DNA from: JAETTH01 sp964455975
GTDB lineage: Bacteria > Bacillota > Clostridia > TANB77 > CAG-508
Reading direction: 5' to 3'
Length of the DNA stretch: 18,182 nucleotides
NCBI GenBank assembly: GCA_964455975.1
Contig: CAYVYP010000029.1
Span: forward strand, 1 to 18,182
In this document: piece after piece, positions 8,229-16,127 of the stretch
Position numbering within the stretch: the stretch's first letter is position 1
Layout: the number at the start of each line of letters is the position of its first letter
The notes under the pieces: generated by a model
What the model saw: the letters and a program-made list of their open reading frames with translations, nothing else
Database searches by the model: none
What the model was told of the DNA's origin: nothing
Made by a program: the position numbers and the translations under genes

Positions 8229-8257
8229 ATTCTAGACTAAATTTTATTTTTTTGCAA
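8229..8257 (-). promoter_or_regulatory. Promoter of topA
   Basis: TTGCAA (8257-8252) and TAGAAT (8234-8229) are separated by 17 bases on the minus strand, about 50 bases before the topA ATG and after the hairpin that ends the preceding unit. Confidence 0.7.
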
Positions 8258-8301
8258 GTATTATTATTTTGATTATATTTATTTGCTAGCTATAAATATT
8301 T

Positions 8302-8349
8302 AAGACAGGTATTCAAATTCATTTTTAATGAACATATTTACCTGCCCTA
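8302..8349 (-). terminator. Hairpin after the dcw cluster, possible terminator
   Basis: Outer arms 8302-8311 and 8340-8349 pair over 10 bp on the minus strand with three G-U pairs. An inner 6-bp stem (TTCATT/AATGAA) closes a 3-base loop. The T tract that should follow is weak, so this is either a poor terminator or another RNA structure. Confidence 0.45.
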
Positions 8350-8363
8350 AATATTATTTTAAT

Positions 8364-8795
8364 TTATATATTATTATATTTTTTATATCTAAAATCTTGT
8401 ATTACATCTTCTAATGTTATTGGTGTCACTTGATAATTTTTTAGCAAATCCAGTAATTCATCTGCTATTTTTTCATTTTTTGTTAATTTAATTATTTCTT
8501 TAGTTTCTATATTTACACAATTATTTCTTATTTGTTTTTTTACAATTTCTACTCCATAATTATTAAAATTTTCGGAAATCATAGTATTTTTTATTTTATA
8601 ATAATCTAATTCTATTTTATCATTTTTTCCTGCTTTTTTTAGTTCTTCTTCATTAATAGTTGTAGTTCCATAAAATTCTTTGAAAACCCCCACTTTATAT
8701 TCCCCCTCTTCTTTAGAATGTGCCTTTTTAATATATACTAAAGTTTCAGGTTTTTCAAGCAATTTCGTATGTCCTTTTTTTACATTTTTCGACAT
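8364..8795 (-). CDS. Small hypothetical protein at the end of the dcw cluster (possibly DUF6514-like)
   Basis: 143 residues, charged, with no membrane segment. The C-terminal part has YGVEIVKKQI, an acidic-basic stretch, and LLKNYQVTPITLEDVIQDF. This resembles short conserved clostridial proteins of the DUF6514 type, in which a 'YGIEI...' strand precedes '...N.VTP..L.DVI.D'. That resemblance is from memory and is tentative. It begins 10 bases after the murG stop. The region before its ATG has no good Shine-Dalgarno, only AGTAAGAT, so it may depend on translation of murG. The role is unknown. A hairpin follows its stop. Confidence 0.7.
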   Translation of the reverse strand: MSKNVKKGHTKLLEKPETLVYIKKAHSKEEGEYKVGVFKEFYGTTTINEEELKKAGKNDKIELDYYKIKNTMISENFNNYGVEIVKKQIRNNCVNIETKEIIKLTKNEKIADELLDLLKNYQVTPITLEDVIQDFRYKKYNNI

Positions 8796-8805
8796 TTTTT
8801 TATAA

Positions 8806-9921
8806 TTATCTTACTAATTCTTTTATTTCATTGTAAATTTTATCTTCTACATTTTTTATAGCTATTTTTGATGCATTCTCTCCCATTTGCTTTGTCACTT
8901 TTTCGTCTTTTATGATTTTTTGTATTTCATTATTTAAGTTTATTGCTATTAAATCTTTTTCTAAAATAACTTTAGCTGCTCCTACTTTTTCTAATACTCT
9001 TGCATTATATTCTTGATGATTATTTGAAACATTAGGAAGTGGTATAAATATAGCTGGTTTTTCAACAATTGAAATTTCTGTTATTGTCATTGCTCCACTT
9101 CTACATATAACTAAATCACATGTATTAAGCACTTCTTCCATATTATATATATATGGTACAATTTTTACATTTTTTTTGACTTCTATATTTATATTTCTAT
9201 TTTCAAATTCTTCTTTAATTACATCGTATTGACTTTGTCCAGCTGCCCATATTATTTGATAATCTTTATTTAAATTTTTGGATACCATTTCTATTATTGT
9301 ATCATTTATTGCTTTTGCTCCTTGGCTACCACCAAACACTAAAATTAATGGTTTGTCTTCTTTTAGTCCATATGTTTGTTTTATTTTTTCTTTTTCCTCA
9401 TCTGTTAAATCAACTTTTTTTATTTTTGTCGGATTTCCTGTTACTACTACTTTATTTGAATCCCCTAATCTTTTTTTTGTGTCTTCAAATGCAACAAGTA
9501 TTTTATCTGATTTTTTAAGTAACATTTTTACTGCTTTTCCTGGAAAAGCATTGCTTTCATGTATAACTATTGGTATATTTAAAGATTTTGCTGCTGTACA
9601 TACAGGTCCACAAATATATCCACCTGCTCCTACTATTATATCTGGCTTAAAATTTTTTAATATTTCTTTAGATTTTCCAATACTTTTATATGTCTTTAAT
9701 AAATTTTTTAAATTTTTAATTGTAATTTTTTTACTTAATCCATATGCGTCTATTCTTTCTAATTCATAACCTGCTCTAGGAACTAAATCATTCTCTAATC
9801 CTCTTGATGTTCCTATAAACATTATTTTCGAATCTGGTTCTTCTTTTTTTATTTTATTTGCAATTGCAATTCCTGGATTTATATGTCCACCTGTTCCTGC
9901 TGCTGCAACAATTACTCTCAT
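8806..9921 (-). CDS. murG: UDP-GlcNAc:lipid I N-acetylglucosaminyltransferase
   Basis: 371 residues, normal length. The N-terminal GTGGHINP (residues 9-16) and the second-domain GGSQGAKAIND (about 198-208) are the glycine-rich signatures of MurG. CRSGAMTITEI and IPLPNVSNNHQEYNA form the UDP-GlcNAc site. The enzyme adds GlcNAc to lipid I on the inner membrane face, giving lipid II. It is peripheral, without a signal peptide. The ATG follows AAAGGAG, 18 bases after the ftsW stop, and the gene is part of the dcw operon. It works directly after MraY and before FtsW and the PBP of this window. No anomalies are seen. Confidence 0.97.
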   Translation of the reverse strand: MRVIVAAAGTGGHINPGIAIANKIKKEEPDSKIMFIGTSRGLENDLVPRAGYELERIDAYGLSKKITIKNLKNLLKTYKSIGKSKEILKNFKPDIIVGAGGYICGPVCTAAKSLNIPIVIHESNAFPGKAVKMLLKKSDKILVAFEDTKKRLGDSNKVVVTGNPTKIKKVDLTDEEKEKIKQTYGLKEDKPLILVFGGSQGAKAINDTIIEMVSKNLNKDYQIIWAAGQSQYDVIKEEFENRNINIEVKKNVKIVPYIYNMEEVLNTCDLVICRSGAMTITEISIVEKPAIFIPLPNVSNNHQEYNARVLEKVGAAKVILEKDLIAINLNNEIQKIIKDEKVTKQMGENASKIAIKNVEDKIYNEIKELVR

Positions 9922-9939
9922 ATGTATTTTTCTCCTTTA

Positions 9940-11115
9940 TTATACTTTTTTTCCTGCCCTTGAAATATTTAATAGAACACCAACACAGCAAAGTAATATT
10001 ACAAGTGATGTTCCTCCATAACTAAAAAATGGAAGTGCTACACCTGTTACTGGCATTGAAGCTGTAACAACTGCAATATTTATAACTGCTTGAATTCCTA
10101 TAAGTGACGTTATTCCAACTGCTAATAATCCTCCAAATGTATCTGGGGCTCTCATTGCAATTAATATACCTCTCCAAATAAATATTGCAAAAAGGATTAT
10201 AACAGCTACACATCCTACAAAACCTAATTCCTCTGCTAATACAGCAAATATAAAATCATTATGTGGTTCTGATATGTATAGATATTTTTGTTTACTTTCT
10301 CCTAATCCTACTCCAAACAATCCTCCAGAACCTATTGCATATAAGCTCTGTATTATTTGCCAGCCATCACCTGTTTTATCTTTCCATGGATCTAAAAATA
10401 TTGCAAGCCTTGCTAATCTAAAAGCACCTTTACCAGTAAGTTTTGCCATCACTGCAAGTCCTGTTGCTCCTGCAACACCTAAAGCTCCTCCCATAGTTAT
10501 AAAATATATAAGTTTTGTTCCTGCTACAAGCATCATTACAGATATAACCCCTACAATTACAACAGATGCACTTAAATGATCCTGTAATAATATTAATATT
10601 AATATTGGAGGAATTAAATAAGCTATTGGTTTCCAAAAAGTATTTGTTATACCTTTAAGTTTTTCTTTATTAATAGAAAAATATGCAGCATAAAATACTA
10701 TTAACCCTATTTTAGCAATTTCAGATGGCTGAAATTGTATTCCTATTTTTATCCATCTTGTTGCACCATTTACTTTTTTTCCAATTCCCGGAACTACAAC
10801 TAATATTAAAAGTATAATTGAAACAATATATGCAATTTTATAATATTTCTTATATTTTCTATAGTCTATTTTAGAAATAATAAACATTAATGTAAGTCCT
10901 AATACTGCACTAATGGCTTGCTTTTTTACATATGCATAACTATCGCCTTCTATCGCTAAAGCAGATGGAGAACTTGCTGATAAAACCATTACAATTCCTA
11001 ACGCTAACAATATTAAAACTGTTATGCATAAAGTAAAATCAAATGGATTATTATTTAATTTAATATTTTTTTTGGTATTTTGATTTGTCTTATTTTGTAC
11101 TTTTTGCAATTTCAA
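9940..11115 (-). CDS. ftsW: SEDS-family septal peptidoglycan glycosyltransferase
   Basis: 391 residues with about ten hydrophobic membrane segments. Family marks are GDSYAYVKKQ near residue 60, KTGDGWQIIQSLYAIGSGGLFG, EPHNDFIFAVLAEELG, and PVTGVALPFFSYGGTSLV near the C-terminus. SEDS proteins polymerise lipid II together with a class B PBP; the partner is probably the ftsI product encoded upstream. The start is a TTG behind AGGAAGG. FtsW is favoured over RodA or SpoVE by its location between mraY and murG, but a sporulation homologue (SpoVE) cannot be ruled out from sequence alone. Confidence 0.93.
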   Translation of the reverse strand: MKLQKVQNKTNQNTKKNIKLNNNPFDFTLCITVLILLALGIVMVLSASSPSALAIEGDSYAYVKKQAISAVLGLTLMFIISKIDYRKYKKYYKIAYIVSIILLILVVVPGIGKKVNGATRWIKIGIQFQPSEIAKIGLIVFYAAYFSINKEKLKGITNTFWKPIAYLIPPILILILLQDHLSASVVIVGVISVMMLVAGTKLIYFITMGGALGVAGATGLAVMAKLTGKGAFRLARLAIFLDPWKDKTGDGWQIIQSLYAIGSGGLFGVGLGESKQKYLYISEPHNDFIFAVLAEELGFVGCVAVIILFAIFIWRGILIAMRAPDTFGGLLAVGITSLIGIQAVINIAVVTASMPVTGVALPFFSYGGTSLVILLCCVGVLLNISRAGKKV

Positions 11116-11136
11116 AATCCTTCCTAATTATAATAT

Positions 11137-12114
11137 TTATATAGCATTAACTCCAATTATACATAAAACTAACGTAACTACTGAAAATATTGATACAATT
11201 TTATTTTCTTTCCATCCACATAATTCAAAATGATGATGAATTGGTGCCATTTTGAATATTCTATTTCCAGTTCTCTTATAATGTAAAACTTGAATTGCAA
11301 CAGATAAAGTTTCAATAACAGGTATTAATCCTATTATTAATATAATAAGTGGCATTTTTAAATATAAACTTACTACTGCTATAGCTCCTCCTAAAAGAAG
11401 TGAACCAGTATCTCCCATAAATACCTTTGCAGGATTTAAATTAAATAATAAAAATCCTAAGCAAGAACCTGCTACAATACTACCAAATATTGCAACTTCT
11501 TTTATATCAAATACTATTCCTATTACTGCAAGAGTTGTCATTATTATTGTTACAATACTTGATGATAATCCATCTATTCCGTCTGTTAAATTAACTGCAT
11601 TTGTTGTTGCAAGCATTACAAAAATACTAAATGGTATATATAGCCATATTGGTAATGTTACAAAAGTTTTAAAAAATGGAATATATGTATCTGTTCCAAT
11701 ATTTAAAAATTTCATACTGTAAAATGTAAAACCTATAGAAATAACTAAAAGACCTAACATTTTAATTGATGGTTTTAATCCTTTTGTATTTTTTAATACT
11801 AATTTTTTGAAATCATCTAAAAATCCTATAAACCCAAAACCTATACTTGCCAATGCTAATGGTAACATTCTTTTAGCTACTTCTGGCTGTGTTTTTGAAT
11901 AATAAATATAAATAAATGCTGTTAGTGCTATAATTGCTATAGCAATTATTATTCCTCCCATTGTAGGAGTTCCTTTTTTATTTAAATGAGATTGTGGTCC
12001 ATCAGACCTTTCTATTTGTCCTACTTTTAATTTTCTAAGTATTGGTACAACAATTACTGCAATTGCTACTGTAACAAAAAATGATATTAATAATACTTTA
12101 ATTTGAAAATCCAT
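11137..12114 (-). CDS. mraY: Phospho-N-acetylmuramoyl-pentapeptide transferase
   Basis: 325 residues, normal length, with about ten membrane segments. The catalytic acidic pair Asp100-Asp101 sits in GFLDDFKK. NAVNLTDGIDGL (172-183) binds the nucleotide and Mg, and the MAPIHHHFELCGW histidine motif lies near the C-terminus. MraY transfers phospho-MurNAc-pentapeptide to undecaprenyl phosphate, making lipid I. The ATG follows AAGGGG, 11 bases after the murE stop. It lies between murE and ftsW without the murF or murD often found there. Confidence 0.97.
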   Translation of the reverse strand: MDFQIKVLLISFFVTVAIAVIVVPILRKLKVGQIERSDGPQSHLNKKGTPTMGGIIIAIAIIALTAFIYIYYSKTQPEVAKRMLPLALASIGFGFIGFLDDFKKLVLKNTKGLKPSIKMLGLLVISIGFTFYSMKFLNIGTDTYIPFFKTFVTLPIWLYIPFSIFVMLATTNAVNLTDGIDGLSSSIVTIIMTTLAVIGIVFDIKEVAIFGSIVAGSCLGFLLFNLNPAKVFMGDTGSLLLGGAIAVVSLYLKMPLIILIIGLIPVIETLSVAIQVLHYKRTGNRIFKMAPIHHHFELCGWKENKIVSIFSVVTLVLCIIGVNAI

Positions 12115-12125
12115 AATTTTTCCCC

Positions 12126-13598
12126 TTATTTCATTTTTTCTATAATTTCGTTAACTATAATTCTTTCATCAAAAGGATATTTTTGCCCATTTATTTCTTG
12201 ATATGGTTCATGTCCTTTTCCGGCTAATACTATTATATCTCTTTTTGTTGCCATTTTTATTGCTTCTTCTATTGCCTTTGTTCTATCTACAATCACCTTA
12301 TATTTTCCTTTTGTTTTTACTATTCCTTCTTCTATTTGTTTTACAATTTCTTCTGGCTTTTCTGTTCTTGGATTATCTGATGTTATAAATGTAAAATCAG
12401 CAATTCTTCCCGAAATTTCTCCCATTATTGGACGTTTTCCTGTATCCCTATCTCCACCACATCCAAATACTGAAATTACTTTTCCTCTTGTATATGATTT
12501 TACTGCATTTAATATATTTTCTAGACTTTCTGGTGAATGTGCATAATCTACCATTATTGGTAATTCTAATTTATTATTTATAAGTTCTGATCTTCCAGGC
12601 ACACGTACTTCTAATAATGCTTCTTTTATAGTATCTGCACTACATCCCAATTTTAATGCAATACTTATAGCTGCTAATGAATTATATACACTAAACCTTC
12701 CAGGAATTCCTGTTTTTACTCTTTCATTTTTATCTGCTAATTTTACTTTAAAATCGACATATGAATTTGTTATTGTAATATCTTTTGCTAATAAATTGCA
12801 AGAATTATCTATACCATATGTTAATATTTCTTTATCTTTAAACATTTTAGGAATTTTTGATGAATATAAATCATCTGCATTTACAAATCCCATTTTTGCC
12901 ATTTCAAATAACTTTACTTTTGAATTAAAATAATCTTGCATATCTGGATGTTCTTTAGGGCTAATATGATCTTCTGAAAAATTTGTAAATACAGCAATAT
13001 CAAAATCACATCCATATACCCTATTTAATTTTAAACTTTGTGAAGAGACCTCCATTACGACTGCTTCACATCCTGCTTCTACCATATCAGCAAATATTTT
13101 TTGTAATTTTATACTTTCTGGTGTTGTTCTATCACTATCTTCTATTTTTTTGCTTCCTATATATGTAGCAATAGTTCCTATTAATCCTACTTTTTTTCCT
13201 TGCTTTTCTAAAATAGCTTTTGTCATAAATGCTGTTGTTGTTTTTCCTTTTGTCCCTGTTATACCAATTAATTTAAATTTTCTTGATGGATTATCATAAA
13301 AATTGCAACTAGAAATAGCTAATGCTTTTCTTGTATCTTCTGCCATTATAATTGTTATATCACTTGGAATATTTATTTTTTTTATATCTACCCCTTGTTC
13401 TACCATTATAACTTTAGCACCATTTTCTATAGCTGTTTGAATAAAATCGTGTCCATCTGTTGTAAATCCTTTAATTGCTATAAACATACCATCTTTTTTA
13501 ATATTTCTTGAATCGCTGTCAATATTAGTTATATCTAAGTCTAAACTTCCTTTGGCTTTTAATCCTTCTAAACCAATTAAAATTTGTTTTAATTTCAT
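12126..13598 (-). CDS. murE: UDP-MurNAc-tripeptide synthetase, probably meso-DAP adding
   Basis: 490 residues, full length. The ATP loop GTKGKTTT is at 115-122. DRTTPES and MEVSSQSL are in the middle domain, DYAHSPESLENIL near 351-363, and GCGGDRDTGKRPIMG near 379-393. The DNPR motif (408-411) is that of ligases adding meso-diaminopimelate; lysine enzymes usually have a different motif here. So the wall peptide is probably meso-DAP type. The ATG follows AAGGAGAAGG. A 103-base gap separates it from the upstream PBP gene; murE, mraY, ftsW and murG then follow with gaps of 11-21 bases. Confidence 0.96.
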   Translation of the reverse strand: MKLKQILIGLEGLKAKGSLDLDITNIDSDSRNIKKDGMFIAIKGFTTDGHDFIQTAIENGAKVIMVEQGVDIKKINIPSDITIIMAEDTRKALAISSCNFYDNPSRKFKLIGITGTKGKTTTAFMTKAILEKQGKKVGLIGTIATYIGSKKIEDSDRTTPESIKLQKIFADMVEAGCEAVVMEVSSQSLKLNRVYGCDFDIAVFTNFSEDHISPKEHPDMQDYFNSKVKLFEMAKMGFVNADDLYSSKIPKMFKDKEILTYGIDNSCNLLAKDITITNSYVDFKVKLADKNERVKTGIPGRFSVYNSLAAISIALKLGCSADTIKEALLEVRVPGRSELINNKLELPIMVDYAHSPESLENILNAVKSYTRGKVISVFGCGGDRDTGKRPIMGEISGRIADFTFITSDNPRTEKPEEIVKQIEEGIVKTKGKYKVIVDRTKAIEEAIKMATKRDIIVLAGKGHEPYQEINGQKYPFDERIIVNEIIEKMK

Positions 13599-13701
13599 AA
13601 CCTTCTCCTTAAATAATAATAAAAATATTATATTTTAATTAAAATTATTAATATTTATTTTCCGCTATATTATATAACTAAATTTAATTTTTGTATATGT
13701 T

Positions 13702-15482
13702 TTAATCAAAAGTTTTTATTTGTAAATATGGTAAAACTTCGCCTAAAACTTGAGAAGCTATTGGTGCTGCTACTCCTCCTCCTTGATGTCCTCCTTCTCC
13801 TGTTGGGTTATATAGTGTAATTAATATTACAACTTCTGGATCTTCTACTGGAGCTGTTCCTATAAATGATGTTACAAATTTATTAGTATTTACTCCGGTC
13901 TTCAGATGTTCCTGTTTTTCCTCCAACTAAATATCCTTCTACCCTAGCATTTTTTCCTGTTCCTTCTGAAACAACAGATTCCATCATACTTAAAACATCT
14001 TTTGCTGTTTTTTCTGAAATAACATTTTCTCTTTTTTCTACTTCTATGTTTTTTACTTCATTAGTTGTAGTATTTATGATTTGTTTTACAACTCTTGGCT
14101 TTACATATGTTCCTCCATTTGCAATAGTAGATACTGCAGCTACCATTTGTAGTGGTGTTACTTCAAACCTTTGGCCAAAAGAAATTGTTGCAAGTTCTAC
14201 TGGTCCAACCTTTTTTTCTGCTAAAAATATGCCTTTTGCTTCTCCTGGTAAATCTATTTTTGTTTTATCTAAAAATCCAAATTTCTGTAAATAACTATAA
14301 TATTTATTAACACCTATCTTTTGTCCTAATCCTATAAATATTGGGTTACAAGAATTCATTAAAGCTTGCCTTAAACTTTGTGAACCATGTGGTCTATAAT
14401 ATCTCCAACATTTTATTCTAACTCCTGCTATTTCTATTCCTCCAGTACAACAAAATTCTCCTTGTTTATCTATTGTGGTTATTCCTTCTTCTAAAGCTGC
14501 TGATGAAGTTATTAATTTAAAAGTAGATCCGTGGCTCATACGTATCTGCTATAGCTTTATTTCTCCACATTTGCTGTAAAGACTTTGTTTTGTCTGCAGA
14601 TGATAAATTATCCCAGTTAGCTTTTAATTCTTCTGTATTTGGGCTATAAGCATCATTTAAGTTATAATTTGGATATCCAGCCATTGCTAAAACATCTCCA
14701 GTTTTAGGATTCATTATTACAATATTTCCACCATCTGTACAAACATTATCTATACATGCTTCTTTTAAATATTTTTCTGCAATTCCTTGAATTACTAAAT
14801 CTATTGTTAATACCAAATCATTTCCATTTGTTGCTTTAACATAATCCTCTCCTTGATTTCCCATTTCTTTTCCATTAGCATCTGAAAGCCTAACAATTTT
14901 CCCTTTTTCACCTTTTAATTCGTTTTCATACATTGCTTCTATCCCATCTAAACCCTGGTTATCACTTCCACAAAACCCAATTACTTGTGATGCTAAATTA
15001 TTATATGGGTAATATCTTTTCGTATCCTCATCTATATTAATTCCTGTATCTATATTGTTTTGACTCATCCAAATTCTTAATTCATCAGTTTTTTCTTTTT
15101 CAACTTTTTTTATAATAGTTTCTATTGAACTTCTTTTAGTAACTTTTTTATATACTTTTTCGTAATCTAATTCAAATAACTCTGAAAGTTTTTTTGCTAC
15201 TTTTTCTTTATCTTCATTTTTTATATTAACTGGATTTACACTAACAGTCTGGACTGTACTACTAACTGCTAAAACATTTTTTCCAGTTGAATCATATATT
15301 GTTCCTCTTTTTGGATTAATACTTCTGTCTAAAGTTTGCTGATTATATGCCATCGCTTCCAATTCTTCGCCTTGAATAATTTGAATAACTGCAAGTTTTC
15401 CTATTAATAATGTTAAAATTAAAAAAACTGCAATTAATTCTATTCTCATTCTCTTTTTAGTTGATAAATTCATTTGTAGCAT
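13702..15482 (-). CDS. ftsI: Class B penicillin-binding protein (FtsI/SpoVD type), two +1 frameshifts at CGG
   Basis: Read with two +1 shifts, this is a 592-residue transpeptidase, normal for the family. One N-terminal membrane segment (about 14-36) precedes the dimerisation domain (RGTIYDSTG, about 59-67). The transpeptidase domain has the nucleophile Ser319 in STFK, Ser377-Cys378-Asn379, and Lys522-Thr523-Gly524 (GGKTGTSE). The enzyme cross-links septal peptidoglycan, probably with FtsW. It lacks C-terminal PASTA repeats, unlike B. subtilis SpoVD. Start: ATG 15482 lies 8 bases after GAGGTG; an in-frame ATG at 15518 has no such site. Frame breaks occur at CGG codons 318 and 529, each soon ending in TAA in the zero frame. 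Both disappear if CGGA is read as one residue, restoring EP-X-STFK and TSED-X-VNTNKF. The gene would otherwise be dead, which is implausible for the only PBP in an intact dcw cluster. Confidence 0.92.
13895..13897 (-). other. +1 frameshift site at in-frame CGG (ftsI, second)
   Basis: Codon 529 (CGG after GAC; four-base unit CGGA) lies five codons after KTG. The zero frame stops three codons later at TAA. Dropping one base continues into VNTNKFVTSFIGTAPVEDPE, typical of the PBP domain after KTGTS. Confidence 0.82.
14529..14531 (-). other. +1 frameshift site at in-frame CGG (ftsI, first)
   Basis: Codon 318 (CGG after CCA; four-base unit CGGA) stands directly before the catalytic Ser319. The zero frame ends four codons later at TAA. 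The family sequence here is nearly always Pro-Gly-Ser-Thr-Phe-Lys, so Gly is the expected residue. Confidence 0.9.
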
Positions 15483-15544
15483 TTGTATTACACCTCTATT
15501 TATTAATATTAAATACAACTGTTTTTTATGATATTTTATTAACT

Positions 15545-15581
15545 AAAAAGAGATTTAAAATATTATTTTTAAACCTCTTTT
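15545..15581 (-). terminator. Terminator-like hairpin between ftsL and ftsI
   Basis: A 15-bp stem (15546-15560 with 15567-15581, one G-U pair in the RNA) with a 6-base loop is followed by T residues on the minus strand. The stem overlaps the ftsL stop codon. It should end or attenuate transcription inside the dcw cluster; I see no convincing promoter between it and ftsI. Confidence 0.7.
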
Positions 15582-16101
15582 AATATATTTTTGTTATCAT
15601 CTCATATATTCTTTGAAATATGTTTTTTTCTTCATCTAATTCTATCTTTTCTGTTGCCGCTTCTACATAGTCTTTTTTATCTAAAACAATATATCTTTTT
15701 TGAGAATTGTTTAATTTCTGCATTCCTAATTGTATTTTGGCTTCTTCTTCTATTTTAGATACATTTTGGCTATTTTGTATATTTACTTTTAATTGCTCAT
15801 TTTCTTTTTGTACAGCAGCTAAATTTTTCTTTAAATCTTCAGCTTTATTAAAGCTTTCATTTATTAGTGAATTTCTATAACTTATTGTAAGCAAAATTGC
15901 AAATCCAATAAAAAGATACATTATAATTCTTCTTTTAACCTTCAATTCTTCTGCTTTTGTCTTTTTATGTTTATCCTGTTTTTTTGTATTTGCAGTTGAT
16001 GGTCTCTTTTTATTTATTTTTTCTTTATATGGTTCATATTCAGGTTCTAGTTTTCTTGGACTTGTTTCATATTGATACTTATTGTATCTTTGCATAGCCA
16101 T
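15580..16101 (-). CDS. ftsL: FtsL-like division protein
   Basis: 173 residues. A long, basic, cytoplasmic N-terminus (1-58, Lys-rich) precedes one membrane segment (about 59-75, IIMYLFIGFAILLTI). A periplasm-side coiled coil (about 78-125) follows, with the FtsL/DivIC-like EEEAKIQLGMQKLNNSQKRYI segment. FtsL and DivIC bridge DivIB and the FtsW-PBP pair at the septum. The family diverges strongly in sequence, so the call rests on architecture and on the canonical position between rsmH and ftsI. The first ATG follows GAGGTGAG. A terminator-like hairpin overlaps the stop. Confidence 0.82.
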   Translation of the reverse strand: MAMQRYNKYQYETSPRKLEPEYEPYKEKINKKRPSTANTKKQDKHKKTKAEELKVKRRIIMYLFIGFAILLTISYRNSLINESFNKAEDLKKNLAAVQKENEQLKVNIQNSQNVSKIEEEAKIQLGMQKLNNSQKRYIVLDKKDYVEAATEKIELDEEKNIFQRIYEMITKIY

Positions 16102-16127
16102 AAATTATATCTCACCTCTTTTGTATT

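Noticed and set aside
9278..9769. Long + strand open frames (for example here and at 1971-2426 and 3076-3456)
   Set aside because: They lie opposite well-supported conserved genes, are low-complexity Leu/Phe/Ser-rich, and lack ribosome binding sites.
5672..14531. Random sequencing or assembly indels as the cause of the four breaks
   Set aside because: Not fully excluded. But all four are +1, all at in-frame CGG before a GGN triplet, none is in a homopolymer (poly-A and poly-T runs are abundant and intact), and no other in-frame CGG exists. A context-specific systematic error remains the main alternative.
14529..14531. Simple reassignment of CGG to another amino acid (Trp or Gln, as in other Firmicutes)
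   Set aside because: A triplet reassignment would not restore the reading frame; all four sites need a one-base shift.
13702..15482. Treating ftsI, topA and the M23 gene as pseudogenes
   Set aside because: Each is intact apart from a single-base shift at CGG. All motifs are preserved on both sides, there are no other lesions, and ftsI and topA are normally essential.
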